Shown one piece after another: positions 35,813-46,442 of a stretch of DNA of 64,000 nucleotides. Every line of letters starts with the position of its first letter. The stretch's first letter is position 1. The notes beneath the pieces are model-generated. The model had not been told where the DNA came from. It was given only the letters and a program-made list of their open reading frames with translations, and did not search any database. A program made the position numbers and the translations under genes. The stretch is from Lepas anatifera. Its lineage: Eukaryota; Arthropoda; Thecostraca; Lepadidae. The stretch covers positions 992,001 to 1,056,000 of the forward strand of contig JAOTON010001814.1 of the NCBI GenBank assembly GCA_034440635.1, given 5' to 3'.

Positions 35813-35961
35813 ATGGGCGCCAAAAGTGGGGGGACGTCCCCCAAATTTTTGACTCCATCGTCAGTAATGCTTTCGGGTACCGAATATGCTCCAAATTTGC
35901 CTCCCCCGGTCACCACCAGCCTGTCCGTCCCCCGTGTAAGAATTCTGTGGCGGCGTCCCTG
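35813..35961. mobile_element. MULE-like MITE
   Basis: A 149-bp G-rich element starting ATGGGCGCCAAAAGTGGGG and ending GGCGGCGTCCCTG. Flanked by CGTGCACCC (35804-35812) and CGTGAACCC (35962-35970), an 8-of-9 match. Nine-bp duplications are typical of Mutator-like elements. Related to 59532-59768. Confidence 0.45.
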
Positions 35962-37413
35962 CGTGAACCCCAAATGCTGAGATGGGGAGAGAGGGGGGCG
36001 GTATAGAGGAATGTGTATCCATACATATGTTCGGAATACACACGGGTTGAAAAAACTAGCACATGATGAGGTAAAAGAAAAAAACGCAGATGATGAAATT
36101 TAAAAAAGGCACAGGATTCCCATGCCGACAGTTCCAGCAGACTAGGGGCCGCACATAGTCAAGAGCCTGAGAGCAATAGGGCTAACGCTCATCGCTAGCA
36201 ATTTTCTAGCCACTGAACTTTGAGAGGATTCCATGTCCCTGAATCCTGGGGTATTACAGGGAAAGATAAAAGGGTACAGAAGAGAAATGCATGCACGAAT
36301 CCTCCGTGCATCCAAAAATGAGCACCTCTCCGCCGGCCTTTACAAATACAAGTAGTTTTAACGTTACAGCCTCTCGTTAAAAAACAATGTTTGCTCCTAT
36401 CAAAGATTACTGGATAATCAGCATTCAATACCTACTAGAGGTGGGATTTTCTAGGCCCGGGGCAAAAGCCTGGTCCAGGCCCGCGGGCTTGGACCGGGCC
36501 TGAAGGCCTGATTTAAGCCAATGCCGGGCTGATAACGGGCTTTACCCATGCTCATTCCGGGCTTCAACTGAACTGGGACTTCAAAGTCAATTTTCTGTAG
36601 GTTAAATAAGGCCTTTTCAGCATAGACCTAGTTTTTTTACACCGAAACATAATCTTATTCATGCACCAGCAGCTTTTTTCAAATGCATTTACAATTAACT
36701 TTCAGACATGGACTTTTTCACATACATCAGGAATGTAAAATCATGAAGCTCTACCTTTCTATCTGTTACTCATGCCACTCATGCCAGGGTCAAATGCAAG
36801 TCTCTTAAACCTGTATCGATATTCATAATCAAATATTGAATAATGTTACAGTTCCACACACCCATGCTCTACTGTCATATGATGAATCTCCTGATGGTAA
36901 TATGGGTAAACAAAATATAATTGTGATACCCTATTTGTTACTTCCATATTGTCAGTAAGCCATTTCAAAGGAAGTCATTTAACCAATGTGCTGCTAACAT
37001 TAAATTGATACTAACACCTAGCTCGAGCTAGGACATTGTTTCCAGAAGCTTTCTGCTTCAGGTAAAAAAACCTGTAATCTATGGAGCCATTCCCATGTCC
37101 TCTACGAAAAATGGTCAAGTAAATATGTCAGGTACAAACTATCTGATGGAAGCCCATTATTGTCAAATTGGCCTGCTAAATCCAGATTCAAGAACAAGTT
37201 TGGATAACTTTGACACTTCCACAGCTTCATCTTGCTCTTTCATTGCCCAAAAGATGCCGAATCCACTCAGAAAAATACTAATATAAGCAAGGGAATAGGC
37301 ACAACGAAAACATGTTTTTGATCGAAGTTATCAGTCAGTTGTGGTGAGATACTGGGGAGAGCAGTCAGCCTTAGAAAGAACCTTTGAAATTGCACCAAAA
37401 CATGAATATACTT

Positions 37414-37595
37414 TGTTTCATTCTCTATTGTTGGATTATATGTTATTCATTATTCTCTAATTCATAGAAGGTGTAAACTCTTTAATTCTATTCCAAAGTC
37501 TGTATTCTCACACCTCGTGCACTAGGCAGACAATTTAGTTATGTTCGACACGTGCCGAACAAACTCTACTGTTTCTCATGTAGAAACACGTCACA
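37414..37595 (-). repeat. 3' LTR of the gypsy element
   Basis: 182 bp, minus-strand TGTGACGTG...AACA. It matches the 5' LTR except for two substitutions near the end and absence of a 7-bp duplication found in the 5' copy. Confidence 0.9.
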
Positions 37596-37610
37596 TCCTC
37601 CGTTTTCTGG
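37596..37610 (-). other. Polypurine tract
   Basis: Minus-strand CCAGAAAACGGAGGA ends exactly at the TG start of the 3' LTR, the place where plus-strand DNA synthesis is primed. Confidence 0.75.
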
Positions 37611-37625
37611 AAACTAGCATCACAC

Positions 37626-37966
37626 TTATGAGAGGCGGGATCGGCCGCGCAGCAAATATGGCGAGCGCTGGGTTGGAGCTATCACCCGCTGTGGAGGTGT
37701 GACCGTTTCAGGGGTTACCAGATGTCGGCACAGTGGGAAGTACATACTTTCCTCCGCTGTTGAGTTCTGTTGGGGAGCTGCTTGTGATTCTATTCTTCGT
37801 TCTATAGGGGCAGTACCTGCAGACGTGAATCTTGAGCCACTGTATCGCAGGTGACGTCTGTTCCTGCGATATACTCTGCCATCTTCTGTTTTCACCAGAT
37901 ATGAGCGATTTCCTATGCACTTGATAACGACAGCTGACGTCCACTGTTTTGTCGCAGGTGCTGGCA

Positions 37967-37967
<1 letters not shown>
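37626..37967 (-). pseudogene. pol: gypsy pol: C-terminal integrase region
   Basis: A 113-residue continuation in the same frame as the integrase ORF, separated from it only by a TAG stop at the end of the (TA)n tract. The block WTSAVVIKCIGNRSYLVKT and YRRNRRHLR is the small DNA-binding C-terminal module of gypsy integrases. Ends with R-G-R-S-R-L-S just before the polypurine tract. Confidence 0.8.
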
Positions 37968-38035
<68 letters not shown>

Positions 38036-39512
38036 CTTCTTCTAGTGCCGGCATGTCTCTAGCACCCCTATTATAATACTTCGCTTGTTTTTCTTTGCGT
38101 TCACTGAGGTACCTGGCGATATTACGAGGCACTTCAGGTCTGAGGAGTCGGTCAGAAGTAGGCAGTCTTGTCTTTGTGCGACGTCCTAATAGACACTGTG
38201 CCGGAGAGCTACCTATCCCCTCAGTCGGTGTATTTCTGTAGTCAAGGAGTGCCAGATAGACGTCGTGGCCGCCTGCCTGGGCCTTAAGCATCAAATTCTT
38301 GATGATTTTCACAGCACTTTCTGCTTTGCCATTCGATTGAGCGTAATGAGGTGAGCTGGTGATGTGTTCGAATTCGTACAGCTTCGCAAATCGGTAGAAC
38401 TCAGCCGAACAGAACGGAGGACCATTATCTGTCAGCATTTTATCCACCAGCCCGTGTCTTGCCATTTGTGCTTTCAGACAACGTATCACTTCACCCGACT
38501 GCTTGTTTGTCAGGCGATCACATTCAATGAAGTCGGAGTATGTGTCTACTGTCACCAGGTATGAGAGGCCTTGAAACTCCATGATATCACAGGCTATGAT
38601 CTGCCATGGTCGCTGGGGAATTTCACGGTACTTCAGTGTTTCCTTTTGCTGCCGCCTGCCATATTCGAGACATATCTTGCAGTTTTTTATTTCGTTTTCT
38701 AGTTCCTGTGTCATTCCCGGCCAGAAAACCACCTCCCGGGCTCGTCTGAGACAGCCCTGCAGTCCGATGTGCGAGGCATGTACTCGCTGTTTTATCCTGT
38801 TTCTCGCGCCTCTTGGTATCAGGATTCTTTCTTCTTTGAAAATCATTCCTTCTCTCACAGAGAGGTGATCTTTGAACGGATGGTATGACTTCAGATTGTC
38901 CGGAATCAGATGCTTTCTATCTGGCCAGCCATTCTTAATCACGCTTTGCAGTTCTTGCATGGTCTTGTCCTGTGCTGTTGCCTCTTTAATTATTTGTATG
39001 GTGTTCTTCGATACTGGAAGCTGGTCCAAAACCTGTATGTTTCTTACTTCTATTTCATCTGATGACGCGTCTTCTTCCATGCAGTACACGTGTCCTTCTG
39101 GCTTTCTTTGTTCGGTATCTTCTTCATGAGCACGGCTAAGAGTATCAGCCAGATACATTTCTTGGCCTCTCTTGTAAATGGCTTCGAAATCATGCTTCTG
39201 CAGACTCATCATCATCCTCTGGAGTCTTTTGGGTGCGCTTATCAGTGGTTTTCTTAGAATAACTTCTAATGGTTTGTGGTCTGTTTCGACTGTTACCTTC
39301 CTGCCGAGCGTATACCTTTCAAATTTATTGAGCCCGTATACAATTGCCAACATCTCTTTTTCGATTTTTGCGTAGTTTTTTTCGCTCTCTGTGAGTGCTC
39401 GCGAAGCGTATGCAACTGGTTGATCATTTGGCATTAGACAGGCGCCCAGGCCGTGGCAGGATGAGTCTACCTGAACGACGACATCAGTGTTAACATCGTA
39501 GAATCTCAGCAC
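37968..39512 (-). pseudogene. pol: gypsy pol: RNase H and integrase
   Basis: A 514-residue open frame. RNase H occupies about residues 1-125: QVDSSCHG (14-21), EKEMLAIVYG (51-60), TDHKPL (77-82), LADTLSRA (121-128). Integrase follows. Its zinc module has H245, H248, C278 and C281. The catalytic core has D309 (ACDIMEF), D362 (TDNGPPF) and E398 (NGKAES), with the usual 35-residue D-to-E spacing, so the catalytic triad is intact. The frame starts after a one-base shift relative to the RT frame. The methionine at 39512 is not a natural start. It ends in the TA-encoded Tyr-Ile tail and a stop. Confidence 0.9.
37969..38030. repeat. (TA)n microsatellite inside integrase
   Basis: About 62 bp of pure TA between the integrase core and its C-terminal module. 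On the minus strand it encodes Tyr-Ile repeats and then TAG. Confidence 0.95.
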
Positions 39513-41094
39513 TGGGCCAGAACTTCTTAATTATCATTTTTATTTCTGACGGTGCTTTTCCGTGAACACCTTCTTCGTATAAAAACACGTTTCCTTTTTT
39601 CAGGAGTTCTCTGAGAGGAGCACTGACCTCTGTCAGTTTTGGTGCGAATCTCTGTAGGTAGTTGACCAGGCCCATAATTCGCTGAACCGACTTCTGATCC
39701 GTAGGGGCTGGCATATTTTCTACTGCCTTGACTTTGTCCGGATCGGCTCTTAATCCTTTCTCGCTAAATAAATGTCCCATGTACTTGACCTCCGTTTGTC
39801 TTAGCTTCATTTTTTCATAGTTGAGCTTCAGTCCTACCTGCCGACACCTGTTCAGAAACTCAGTCAGCTTCCTGTCGTGGTCCTTGACAGCCACATCATG
39901 TGTCTCGCCGACACCGAAAATCAGCATGTCGTCAGCTATTGCTCGGACACCATCCAGACCTTCAATGGCCAAGTTGAGTCTCCTCTGGAACTCCTCTGAT
40001 GCCAGTCGTAGCCCAAACGGCATCCGAAGCCATCGATATCTCTCCCACGGACTTGAAAATGTCGTCAAGTAACTACTTTCTTCGTCCATTTGGACATGCC
40101 AGTAACCACTTTTGGCATCACATACGGTAAATACCTTAGCCTTCGCTAACTCTGGTATCAAATCTTCTATAGTTGGCAGAGCGTAATGGTTTCTTTTTAT
40201 TGCACGGTTCAAAGGTTGTGGATCGATGCAAATTCTTATCCCCTTCGTAGGTTTCTTCACAGTAACCATTCCTGATATCCACTCAGTTGGTTCCGATACC
40301 GGAGCGATAATTCCTTCTTGCTCGAGGCGCTCCAGTTCGGTCTTAACTTCTTCTTTCATTGCTTCTGGGATCGAGCGGGGAGCCGTTTTAACGGGCTCAG
40401 CATTTGCATCAAGCGTTATGTGTAGTACGCCCGGTAGCTTGCCTACTCCACTTAACACGTCGGAGTATCGACGCCGTAGTCCCTCAGCCGATCTGTTGGC
40501 CGCAGTATCGCAGTTTCCTGCTATCTCTGGCACTTCTTTTTCCCCGGGGCTTGAGACGCACGCGATGCTTTCAGTCTTGACTTCAATCAGTTCCATATCC
40601 TGGAGAGTCTTCAGACCTATGAGAGGACTGAAGTCTTCACGCACAACTGGGAATTCGATTTTGTAGCATGCACAAGTCTTTGGATTCATTACATCAACAT
40701 GTGCTTTTCCCAAAACTTTGGTTTTGGACTTGTTAAACATCACCAGTGTGGTATTGCACGGGTTTAGTTTAGCTAGCCTTGGGTCATTGAACGCCTTCTT
40801 ATAAATGTGTTGTGGTACTATGTTCACCGTGGTACCCGTATCCAACTGAAAGCGCTGAAGAAAACTATTTCCAAGAAGCAGATGTGCGAACAGCTTTCGT
40901 GTGCTGGCGTCCTCTGCCACTGCACTCACTTCTCGTATTATACGGTTATCACTGTTTTGATTCATCTGCTCTGCTTCCACTCTCTCACCTTGTACAGGTT
41001 GTCCAGGGTCTACCATCCGAATTTCTGCATTTTGCGGCGAAATGATTTTTTTCGGCCGCATACCTGGCATGTAGCTCCCCATGCTGGGCAACAT
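39490..41094 (-). pseudogene. pol: gypsy pol: protease and reverse transcriptase
   Basis: A 534-residue frame. The aspartic protease active site is LDTGTT (residues 84-89) after the FLQRF strand. RT: GIIAPV (261-266), VCDAKSGYWHVQM (324-336), MPFGL (358-362), and the catalytic box IADDML (386-391), with both Asp residues present. The thumb follows (KYMGHLFSEKGL). The frame is lost near 39515-39535, just before RNase H, by what reads as one extra base. The apparent start at 41094 is probably not used. Entry from gag would require a -1 shift. Confidence 0.9.
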
Positions 41095-41819
41095 TCCTTC
41101 CTGAATTCATGCGATCGTCCGCAAAACTTGCAGTTTCGGTGATTGCCAACGGTTCTTCTTGTATCCATCCGATCTCGGCTATTAGAGGAACCGGTGCCTG
41201 CACTACGGTTGTCCTTGGGTCGATGCTCTTTGTAAATCTTGTGCACTTCATTGCTTGTCTGGTTTTCAAACGCCATAATTTGTTTACTCGTTGCCTCGTG
41301 GGCTTTGACCACTTGTATTGCTTCTGTTAGTGTCAAATCCTTTTCTTGTAGTAGTCTTTTCCTCACGGCAGCACTTGGAACTCCCAAAACAATTCTATCC
41401 CTTATGAGACTTTCCTCAAGGTTTGCGTAATTGCACGTTTTGGCGAACTTGCGAAGTTCAGCTACATAGCGGTCAATGGTTTCGCCGCTTTCTTGGTCTC
41501 TGATATTAAACTGATACCTTTCAAATGTTTCATTGGTTCTTCCGACACAGAACTCTTCAAACTTGTTGAGTACGACCATGATTTGCTTTTGGTCGTCTTC
41601 ATCTGGACATATTCCGTCTAAAACATTCAGAGCCTCCGGTCCCAGACAAGTGAGTAGGGTTGCAACCTGTATACTTTCTGGTCTTTCATTCAATCCAGTG
41701 GCTATGGAAAAATTATTCCACTGTCTTTTCCATGTTTTCCAATTTGTAGTCAGACACAGATTCAGTAAGTAAGAGGGGAGGGGAATGGGGAATCCGAACA
41801 TTCCTGTTCCCTGAGCCAT
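41010..41819 (-). CDS. gag: gypsy gag (capsid/nucleocapsid)
   Basis: About 269 residues from the methionine of MAQGTGMFGF. An upstream in-frame methionine at 41861 is less likely. The capsid-like part contains WKRQWNNFSIATGL and a DRYVAELRKFAKTC-type helix region. The nucleocapsid has a first CCHC-like knuckle (CKFCGRSHEFRKEC). The second begins CQVCGRKK, then changes frame at a run of seven A (about 41045-41053), and its remaining His and Cys (NHFAAKC) lie in another frame. So either the A run gained a base, or slippage there is part of expression. Gag forms the particle that packages element RNA. Confidence 0.85.
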   Translation of the reverse strand: MAQGTGMFGFPIPLPSYLLNLCLTTNWKTWKRQWNNFSIATGLNERPESIQVATLLTCLGPEALNVLDGICPDEDDQKQIMVVLNKFEEFCVGRTNETFERYQFNIRDQESGETIDRYVAELRKFAKTCNYANLEESLIRDRIVLGVPSAAVRKRLLQEKDLTLTEAIQVVKAHEATSKQIMAFENQTSNEVHKIYKEHRPKDNRSAGTGSSNSRDRMDTRRTVGNHRNCKFCGRSHEFRKECCPAWGATCQVCGRKKSFRRKMQKFGW

Positions 41820-41910
41820 TCTTTTTTGTCTTCTATTCACAATGATTAGTAAAAATAACAATCAAGAATGATATACGGAAGTAATGCTTTAATTGAGTGC
41901 AAGAATTACG

Positions 41911-41926
41911 TTCACTTCTGACACCA
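41911..41926 (-). other. Primer-binding site
   Basis: Minus-strand TGGTGTCAGAAGTGAA begins immediately after the 5' LTR end (AACA). This is the position and TGG start expected for tRNA priming. I do not assign the tRNA. Confidence 0.7.
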
Positions 41927-42115
41927 TGTTGCGTTCTCTATTGTTGGATTATATGTTATTCATTATTCTCTAATTCATAGAAGGTGTAAACTCTTTAATT
42001 CTATTCCAAAGTCTGTATTCTCACACCTCGTGCACTAGGCAGACAATTTAGTTATGTTCGACACGTGCCGAACAAACTCTACTGTTTCTCATGTAGAAAC
42101 ACGTCACTCGTCACA
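41927..42115 (-). repeat. 5' LTR of the gypsy element
   Basis: 189 bp. It contains the promoter and RNA start of the element. Differs from the 3' LTR by two substitutions and a tandem duplication of TCGTCAC near its outer edge (42100-42114). Confidence 0.9.
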
Positions 42116-44707
42116 TACTTGACATTATTTGTTGCATTTTCCTTGTGGAGATACTTCCTTGGTCTCTATGAAATAAAACTTCTTCTATTATAGGCTTTGA
42201 ATATAACAGCACTTCCCTCCCACCACACCCAAAAATGCACAGAAACATAGAAACACAGAACACAAAGATAGAATACCCAAATTACGGACTTAAGATACGC
42301 CAAATTCCGTGGCCTTGAGCAGCTTGTAAAGCTTTGCAAAGCCAGAAAAGCGTCATATATGAAACAAGTGCGCAGAAAGGTGGCCTATTCTCAGGAACAA
42401 AACAAATGCACCACACACTTAGTGCTTATTTTAGATCTGTGAAGTTTTTCAAATATATTTTTAACATTTTTTAAAATACTTTTATTGAAATAAACTAACT
42501 TTCCCTGTCAAATCTTTGTGAAAAATATTTTCATTTATGAGTGCTGTAATGTAGACAAGTACGGCGCTTCAGATACCTACTGAGCGCAAGCCCATGAAAT
42601 AATAAAAACAAACAGAAATAGTGTACTACAGGGTGGTGTGGATGGACTGGAGTTGTTTTTTTTGCGTACGTTTTACTTTTTGGTGAATATTAGTGCAATC
42701 TTTTTCTTCCATGTTTGGTGCGAGCCCTGTGGAGAACTAGTGGTTCTGTATGGCGTGTGGTTTGATAATTATATATGGCTGGTGGGCCTAGTTGGCCTGT
42801 TGGCTTACCTACGTTGCAGACCGGACTGACCTAAGCAGAACAATCTTTTGACTATCTACCAAGCTGTCTAGTGACTAAACTAAAAGGAAATGCTCAAAAC
42901 ATGTATCAATTGAGGGATAATGTGAAGGATTTGTGGTTCATTCACAGCCATTCTGCCATGATATTCTGTAAAGTTTTAGTTGCTGAAAACTTGTCACTGC
43001 TCTCTCCTCTCTTCAAAATAATTGGAACTCAATTACTAGGCCCGTGCCAGCACATCATGATTTATAAAAGTGCAATGATGAAGGAAATATGTGATGAGTG
43101 GGCTTATTTCATCCTGATTCTTATAGCTTGCCATGTGCATACCTAGAATGCCCTGTGTTTTTATAAGGTGATGCTGGTCATTACCTGAAGTCAGCTGGCA
43201 TCATAAGCAAGCCATGTTTAATGCTGTGTGTTTTTTCAGTATCATTTTCTGCCGAATTATTAAGATAGCTGAGGCTACTGATGCTGCTTGCACCTTTTTA
43301 ATATGGTTTTGGGGAAACCAAAACTTTTCCAGGATAAATTGGCTTAAAACATATATTTGAAACAGCTTTAACGTAAATAAATATTGCATATAGTTTAAGG
43401 TTGTTCCATGATACCGGGCCTTACCGGGCTTGATAAGCCATTTCGTCCACAACCCGGACTTGTGACGGGCCTCTAAAATCAGCAGCTGACCGGGCCTGGG
43501 CCTGCAAAATTGCCCGAAACTCCCACCTCTAATAGCTAACCTTGTATTCACCATTTACAGTGGAACCGGCCCGAGCGCAGCTCCTTCCGTTAGTTACAAA
43601 CATCAACTGGAGTCAAAATGACAATGGCGGATGACACTCAAACAGTTAAACCCCACCGCAAATTTTTAAAATGTCATAAGGGTTACGAAATCCTTAGGGA
43701 GTGAGGCACGTGACACTCTTTTCGCACGCCGGTGACGAATTCTAACGTTAGACCACATTCGGGTTTTAGTTTTCCCGCGTTCCGTTAGAGGCGCTGCGAA
43801 CGACCTGATGCCTGATCACCTGGCCACCTGATGCTGCCTGATCACTCCAACTTCAAGGCCAGAAGAATGTCCTGCGGGCTCTGCTAGAATGTATTTCAAC
43901 AGGCTCGAAAACCCGTTGAAGGTGTTACCAAACAGAACAACTTCCCATTGGCCCCGTGTAACAACTACAGGTTCTCCGAAGATCACGCAATACTCAGCCT
44001 GGTATAGCCACGACTGGTTTAGACCAAGGGAAAGTTTCCCGAGAGAACTGTTTTGTTGACGTTCTTTCAAATTGTTTTCAGTTCGGGAAAATTAAAACCC
44101 GTGTGTGGTCTACCGTCAGAATTTCATCACCATGGTATGTGAAGGGAAAATCACGTGCCTCACGCACTGAGGTTTACGTACCCTCCGTGACAATTAAAAA
44201 AAACACGGTAGGTAGGGTTTAACTGTTGGCGCGCCACCCACCATTGCCATTTTGACTCCAGTTGGTGTTTTGATCTCACGGGAGGAGCTGCGCTCAGGCC
44301 GGTTGGACTGTGGATGGTTAGTACAATGGAAGGTATTGAATGATGATTATCCAGTAGTCTTGGATAGGAGGAAACTTTGCTGTTTAACAAGAGTCTGTAA
44401 CATTTTTTTCAGTTACAGCCGTTTGTAATTGTAAAGAGCTGTGGGGGGTGCTCATGTTCGAGTCCGGAGAGTTCATGCTTGCATTTCTCTTTTGCACCCC
44501 TTCATCTTTTCCTGCAATAGTCCAGGATTTGGGAACATGGAATCCTCTCAAAATTCAGTGGATATGGAAAATTGTGAACGCTAAACGTTAAGCCTATTCC
44601 TTCAGGCTCCTGGCTATCCCTCTATACCGCCCAGTCAGAGTTCGACCCCTTGAGATCTCAACATCTATTGGATTAGTTTTGAAAATGTTAAGTGCTATCG
44701 AATTGTC

Positions 44708-44790
44708 CAGGGACGGATCCAAGGGGGAGCGAAAGGAGCGGCCGCCCTTTTAAGCCCAAGATGCGCCCTTCTGAGCGTAGGGGCGCCGTT
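44708..44790. mobile_element. GGATCC-type MITE end
   Basis: CAGGGACGGATCCAAGGGGG matches the left end of M4. The partner end is not identifiable. The sequence runs directly into the arm fragment of element Y. Confidence 0.4.
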
Positions 44791-45450
44791 CTCAATGTGA
44801 AAAGAAAGTACATTTTCCTCTCTAAAATGAACCAAAAACTCGAATCTGACACTAGGCCACTGGTAAAAGAAAGTTGTGACATGACCTTGACCGAGGGTCA
44901 CCTCCTAAATTTCCTGGTACAACTATATTTCAAAACTATTTTTTCTTGAAATGAACATTGCGCATCTCTCCTCTGCAAAATATACGTTTAAACACCATTC
45001 TCAATATCTGCTGAGGTTTTTAACCCGCACATTGGAGAGGGGTCCTGTAGTGAAGCCCCAAAGAAGGGGGGTCGTGAAGTGTCTCTCCCGAGATCCCCTG
45101 CAGTGAAGCCCCAAAGGAGGGGGTCGCAAAGTGTCTCTCCCGAGATCCCCTGCAGAGAAGCCCCAAAGGAGGGGGTCGTGAAGTGTCTCTCCCGAGATCC
45201 CCTGCAGTGAAGCCCCAAAGGAGGGGGTCGTGAAGTGTCTCCCCCGAGATCCCGCAAACCAGGAGTGTGAGAAAAACGTGGGTTTGGGAGTTTATGAGAG
45301 CTATGACGATCTACATCATAGCTAACTTTCACTGACCTAGTCAAATATTTTTCGAGATCATACCAGGTCATAAATTCAAACCTTGCTTCTGCTGGGCACC
45401 CATTGAGAAATGCCTTGATTATGCAGACAAAATTAGCGAATACACTGACT
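44790..45450 (+). repeat. Partial arm of the 58-62 kb transposon Y
   Basis: Aligns with about 58610-59095: an AAATGARCC...TCGAATCTGA phrase, the TGACCTTGACC segment, TTTTTAACCCGCAC (TTAACACGC in the other copies) and the AGTGTGAGAAAAACG region. It is interrupted by a 52-bp tandem repeat. Outer arm and gene are absent. Confidence 0.7.
45044..45258. repeat. Four copies of a 52-bp tandem repeat
   Basis: Unit begins GAAGCCCCAAAGGAGGGGGT and contains GTGTCTCTCCCGAGATCCC. Starts lie at 45052, 45105, 45157 and 45209. Expansion of part of the arm's G-rich block. It causes a 181-residue minus-strand ORF that I do not regard as a gene. Confidence 0.9.
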
Positions 45451-45559
45451 TTTTTATCCCACTGCCCATTTAAGAGGTAGGCAGGAGAGCCCTTCCATAC
45501 CCATGCGGCCCGGCTACTTGGATTCCATAACAATATATTGGGAAATATTAGTATCTATG

Positions 45560-46145
45560 TTATTGGACCGTTCCACTGCCCGGAGGGATAACCAGAAGAA
45601 ATTGTTCCTATAATAGATATTCCATCCATTAGTACGTATAAAATAAGCAAGAAAAAATGGAAAAATTTGCTGTTACGGTAAAACTGCCACGCCCTGAATT
45701 CGAAGCGGCATAACCCGTGGCACGTTCCAGGACAAATTGACCAGGCACCGCCTGGATTTTACATACCATAGTCTCAGATTTCGTTCGAACTTCGTACACA
45801 GAGTTATCATTGGTGTAGAATTAAGATTTCAGAATACTTCATTTCTAAAAATACGGGTTTTGGAGTTACAGCCTGCTGAAAATAGGGAGAATCCATGTTT
45901 TTGGAAAAACATGATGGAATACAATCATCATTATTTTCAATGAAGTCCTTCGTTATTGATGTTCATTAAAATATGATAGTATTGAACATTCTATTATTCA
46001 ATTTCAGAATTTAGTTTTCAAAAATAATGATTTAAAAGTTATTCGAAATTTGCATTGAATTTTTAATCAATTTTTTTTGTAAGTGTGGCCAGAGATTCAT
46101 CTTAAAATTATCTACACAAAATTTGTCTCTGTGCTTTTTCTTTCG
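45560..46145. repeat. Repeat PQ: unoccupied copy of the target of transposon Y
   Basis: The left half (45560-45850) is the reverse complement of 62512-62770. The right half (45850-46145) is the reverse complement of about 58098-58381. Here the halves are contiguous across TTCTAAAAATACGGG. In the 58-62 kb locus they are separated by 4.1 kb. Shared phrases include GGAGGGATAACCAGAAGAAA, GTACGTATAAAATAAGCAAG and AAGATGAATC (as its complement). PQ is itself a dispersed repeat of unknown class. Confidence 0.85.
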
Positions 46146-46442
46146 CGTGCAGTGGAGGGGGTCCTTAAGTGCCCCCACCTATTTTTGCGAGGCGGCCAGA
46201 GAGGATCTTTCGCCGCCGGAAAACGCTACTGGGCCACAATTGCTAAAAAATTATGTGCGCGTCGATTGGTTAAAACATTTTGAAAATCGGTCAATAATTT
46301 ATTGACTAATAGCCTCTTGAGACCCGAGCCCAAAGTATTTGATGGAAGTGCAAACCCTTTTTTATTTTTGGGTTTTTGGATGCAAGGAACTCAATAATGA
46401 ACAAAAATTTAAATTCAAAATTTTATGAATATAATTTATTGG

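Larger units (their letters stand above)
37414..42115 (-). mobile_element. Complete Ty3/gypsy-type LTR retrotransposon
   Basis: A 4.7-kb element on the minus strand. It has two LTRs in direct orientation, a primer-binding site directly after the 5' LTR, gag, then pol in the order protease, RT, RNase H, integrase (the Ty3/gypsy order), then a polypurine tract before the 3' LTR. Five-bp target duplications TACTT lie at 37409-37413 and 42116-42120. There is no envelope frame and no chromodomain. Few LTR differences indicate recent insertion, yet pol is broken by a frameshift and a stop. It is inserted in hAT-like element H3. Confidence 0.95.
36436..43531. mobile_element. hAT-like transposon H3 inserted in FB, itself interrupted by a gypsy element
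   Basis: Inverted ends TAGAGGTGGGATTTTC and GAAACTCCCACCTCTA, followed inward by GGCCCGG-rich subterminal repeats on both sides (36458-36550, 43415-43505). Flanking 8-mers are ATACCTAC (36428-36435) and ATAGCTAA (43532-43539), 6 of 8 alike. The opposite, uninterrupted arm of FB preserves the unoccupied site as ATACCTTC in reverse complement at about 44330-44337. Without the gypsy element it is about 2.4 kb. Short ORFs such as 42871-43146 show no transposase motif. Confidence 0.8.
35972..44670. mobile_element. Palindromic (foldback) element FB, split by a nested hAT insertion
   Basis: The left arm is 36153-36435 plus 43532-43770. The right arm is 44085-44620. Read in reverse complement, they match through GAGAGGATTCCATG, GCATTTCTCTTCTG-like, TGATTATCCAGTA, GAGCGCAGCTCC, CAACTGGAGTCAAAATG and GAGGCACGTGA. 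Similarity resumes outside a 140-bp gap at GGCGGTATAGAGG (35995-36007 and its partner near 44625), so the arms may reach about 35972 and 44670. The loop (43770-44085) has a diverged copy at 33.8 kb. The left arm is interrupted by H3. No gene is visible in FB itself. Confidence 0.8.

Noticed and set aside
44988..45533. 181-residue minus-strand ORF
   Set aside because: Most of it is the 52-bp tandem repeat within an arm fragment of element Y.
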